A stretch of 64,000 nt of DNA from Streptomyces angustmyceticus (GTDB lineage Bacteria; Actinomycetota; Actinomycetes; Streptomycetales; Streptomycetaceae), in assembly GCF_019933235.1 (NCBI RefSeq), contig NZ_CP082945.1, forward strand, positions 8,052,383-8,116,382, in the 5' to 3' direction. The stretch's first letter is position 1. Each line of letters opens with the position of its first letter. Of the stretch, positions 62,173 to 64,000 are shown in pieces. The translations under genes and the position numbers were made by a program. Under the pieces are notes generated by a model. It was not told the origin of the DNA and searched no databases. It was given only the letters and a program-made list of their open reading frames with translations.

Positions 62173-62439
62173 GCCTGCACCGTGTCCTGGCCAGCCGCAC
62201 GAGAAGGGCGTCTTGAGCGACTTCTGAGCTCTCCGCGGGCTGCGGGACCCGCGTGCGGCGAAGCGCCCTGGTAGCCGGGGCCAGTGTGGGCCGGACCGCT
62301 CAACACCGCAGTGTGCGTGGCGTAGTGGCTGCTGGCGGGAGGTCGACCCGGTGCAGCGGCTGTCTCCCTCCGCTGCTGAACCTTGTCTCGAAATCGCTGT
62401 ACTGCTCTGTTTGCTAGTCGTGTATTACTGGACATCAAT

Positions 62440-62463
62440 AGTGCTGTAGCTAGGTACAGCACT
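62440..62463. promoter_or_regulatory. AGTGCTGTA-N6-TACAGCACT inverted repeat
   Basis: Perfect 9-base arms with a 6-base spacer in an AT-rich stretch, 23 bases before the next start. It overlaps where a promoter should be. Strong operator candidate. Confidence 0.7.
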
Positions 62464-62485
62464 TGAGTTGAGAGGGGAGAGCACG

Positions 62486-63862
62486 TTGGTCTACGACATT
62501 CGTCCGCTCGCCAACGGGCTGCGGACGGACCACCCGGTTCCGGGCCTGCCGTTCGTCGACGACTCGCATCTGCCGCTCGACGACGGCCCGGACGCCATCG
62601 AGGCAGTCGGCCGCAACAAGGGCGAAGGCATGTGGGGCCGGTGCGACCCCTCCCACGAGGGAGGATGGCTGGCCTTCACCACCGACCCGATCGCCCACCA
62701 CCTGGGCTGGGCCGTCCGCCACCACCCCGACCACGGCCGCACCGTCCTCCTGCTCCGCGACGAGGACACCGCCAGCCTGCACACCTACTGGACAGGAGCC
62801 CCGCTGCTGTTCCGGGCCGGCGGCTACTGGTGGGACGGCGACACGTGGTACCGGCCCGGCCAGATCTGGGACCCGGTCACCGAGGACTACGCACGCCACA
62901 AGGCACGCGCCACCGCCACCGTCCACGCCGCCGACATGCTGGACGGCCACGCCCACCCGGCCCGCACGCACCTGTACAAGGTCGCCACCTTCGATCCGGC
63001 CACCGCACAACCGGAGAACTGGACCGATGACCTGACCCGGTGGGCGCAGCACCACCAGAAGCAGGACGACCCCCTGCCGTTCGAGAAGTGCGTCGTCGAC
63101 CTGGCCAGTCCCGAACTCGCCGGAGACCGGCTGCTCGGCGTGCCCGAGATGGCCGCGCTCGGCGGCATCACGGCCTCCACCCTGCGGGGCTACATCTCCC
63201 GCGGCGAGAACGACGTACCGCTGCCCCAGGCGACCGTCGGCGGCCGCGCCCAGTGGTCCCGCCCCGTCGCCGAAGACTGGGCCGAAGCCAGACGCCGCTC
63301 CTCCGAAGGGCTGAAGGAGGCCATGTCGGCCGGCGACCGCCACCATCTCGCTCCGGGGGCGGCCCAGATCCGCGACCGGTTCAGCGAGACCTTCTTCCGC
63401 TTCCTGTGGAAGCGCCCCGACACCCGCAAGCACTGGGCCCTGCGCCACCGCAACGAGCCGAGCGTACGGGAGGTAGCTGACCAACTGGCCTTCGAAGTCG
63501 CCGACAGCCTCCGGCAGATCATCCCGACCGACGCCCTCGGCCCGACCCTCCGCCACGCCATCCTGGAAGACTTCACCACCTCGCTCCGCACCGCCGAACG
63601 CCGGGGCCGTGAGCTCAAGGACTTCGACCTCATCCTGTCGCTGCCCCTGGCGAAGATGCTCAGCTGGTTCATCCAGCACTTCCCGACCTCGGCCCAGTGG
63701 TACATCGGCGAAATCATGGGCGAGGCGGACAAGCAGCTCGGCATTCCCGCTCAGGTGTCGGGCGAAGCGCTACGGCGGTCCGCGATCACGAACGGGCACC
63801 TCGACGCGCAGGCCGCCAAGGAGTTCTTCTCCCGTGTCGTGCCGAGGGAACCGGAGAGCTGA
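62486..63862 (+). CDS. hypothetical protein, possible HTH in centre
   Basis: About 458 residues from TTG 62486 with GAGGGGAGA 5 bases upstream; TTG 62468 is in frame but lies inside that site. The central part LGVPEMAALGGITASTLRGY, followed by PLPQATVGGRAQWSRPV, has the form of a MerR/excisionase-like DNA-binding wing. The flanks are a Trp-rich N-terminal part (GGYWWDGDTWYRPGQIWDPV) and a helical C-terminal part. No known family was recognised. The strong inverted repeat just upstream suggests self-control. Confidence 0.75.
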   Translation: MVYDIRPLANGLRTDHPVPGLPFVDDSHLPLDDGPDAIEAVGRNKGEGMWGRCDPSHEGGWLAFTTDPIAHHLGWAVRHHPDHGRTVLLLRDEDTASLHTYWTGAPLLFRAGGYWWDGDTWYRPGQIWDPVTEDYARHKARATATVHAADMLDGHAHPARTHLYKVATFDPATAQPENWTDDLTRWAQHHQKQDDPLPFEKCVVDLASPELAGDRLLGVPEMAALGGITASTLRGYISRGENDVPLPQATVGGRAQWSRPVAEDWAEARRRSSEGLKEAMSAGDRHHLAPGAAQIRDRFSETFFRFLWKRPDTRKHWALRHRNEPSVREVADQLAFEVADSLRQIIPTDALGPTLRHAILEDFTTSLRTAERRGRELKDFDLILSLPLAKMLSWFIQHFPTSAQWYIGEIMGEADKQLGIPAQVSGEALRRSAITNGHLDAQAAKEFFSRVVPREPES

Positions 63863-63884
63863 GACCTCCAGCGAACACGGAGGA

Positions 63885-63917
63885 GGGGCGGAAGCCATCG
63901 ACAGTGGCTCCCGCCCC
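63885..63917 (+). terminator. hairpin after the last gene
   Basis: A 13-base stem with one mismatch (63885-63897 with 63905-63917; GGGGCGGAAGCCA against TGGCTCCCGCCCC) and a 7-base loop, 22 bases after the stop. No T run. The remaining 83 bases to the edge show nothing. Confidence 0.6.
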
Positions 63918-64000
63918 GAGGTGGTGTAGGAGCCCGGTCACGGCTGACAGGGAAGGCCAGGGCCAAAGGCCTCGCCCGTCCCGAGGTATCGACGACTGCG

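Noticed and set aside
1..64000. CRISPR arrays, rRNA and tRNA genes
   Set aside because: No regularly spaced repeats and no rRNA or tRNA sequence were recognised.

Overview
The window is very GC-rich actinobacterial DNA with GTG/TTG starts, dense 4-base stop/start overlaps and typical Streptomyces families (P450s, HxlR, IclR, Tat lipoproteins). A tap-tpg pair (telomere-associated protein and telomere terminal protein) at 56.1-58.9 kb shows a linear Streptomyces-type replicon. The right half looks like a subtelomeric arm, with transposition genes, broken genes, a telomere-type helicase and unknown proteins. A chromosome arm and a linear plasmid cannot be told apart from this window.

0-4 kb: the 3' end of a ferredoxin-reductase-like flavoprotein, a P450, a Vat/CatB-type acetyltransferase and a secreted tripeptidyl-aminopeptidase-like hydrolase. 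4-16 kb: one tightly coupled ten-gene operon behind a Fur/Zur-type inverted repeat. It has an ATP-grasp ligase, a DUF4213/DUF364 heavy-metal-chelation-type protein, a cysteine-synthase-like PLP enzyme, a dipeptide-epimerase-like enolase, an MFS exporter, a methyltransferase and a complete Ni/peptide-type ABC importer (lipoprotein, two permeases, double ATPase). The layout suggests synthesis, export and re-import of a small non-NRPS metallophore.

16-32 kb: accessory metabolism. It includes a DHFR-like reductase, a hydrolase-P450 operon, a MOSC/flavin-reductase/ferredoxin fusion, a DsbA-like protein without active-site cysteines, a streptothricin-acetyltransferase homologue, a divergent HxlR/MFS pair with a shared inverted repeat, a PIG-L deacetylase, a DUF2071 protein, a carboxylesterase preceded by 19-bp tandem repeats, a Tat-secreted unknown, an IclR regulator and an orphan DhaL. 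32.6-39.2 kb: a six-gene 4-hydroxyphenylglycine (HPG) operon (hydroxymandelate synthase, hydroxymandelate oxidase, PhyH oxygenase, HPG aminotransferase, EamA exporter, prephenate dehydrogenase) with no NRPS nearby.

40-46 kb is decayed or error-rich: a broken DUF6042-like gene, a kinase that lost its stop and reads through its own terminator hairpin, two broken tyrosine recombinases (one with an in-frame TAG) and a frameshifted TniQ. 45.6-52.5 kb, minus strand, is a Tn7-like transposition operon in the order TnsA-like, TniA-like 2, TniA, TniB, TniQ. One TniA keeps all DDE residues. The second TniA copy and the TnsA-like protein lack theirs, which suggests architectural partners. A second TniQ lies just upstream of tpg-tap (minus-strand genes on the same arm). 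59-64 kb: a DEAH helicase with HA repeats divergent from tap, two unknown genes, and strong inverted repeats that look like operators and a terminator.
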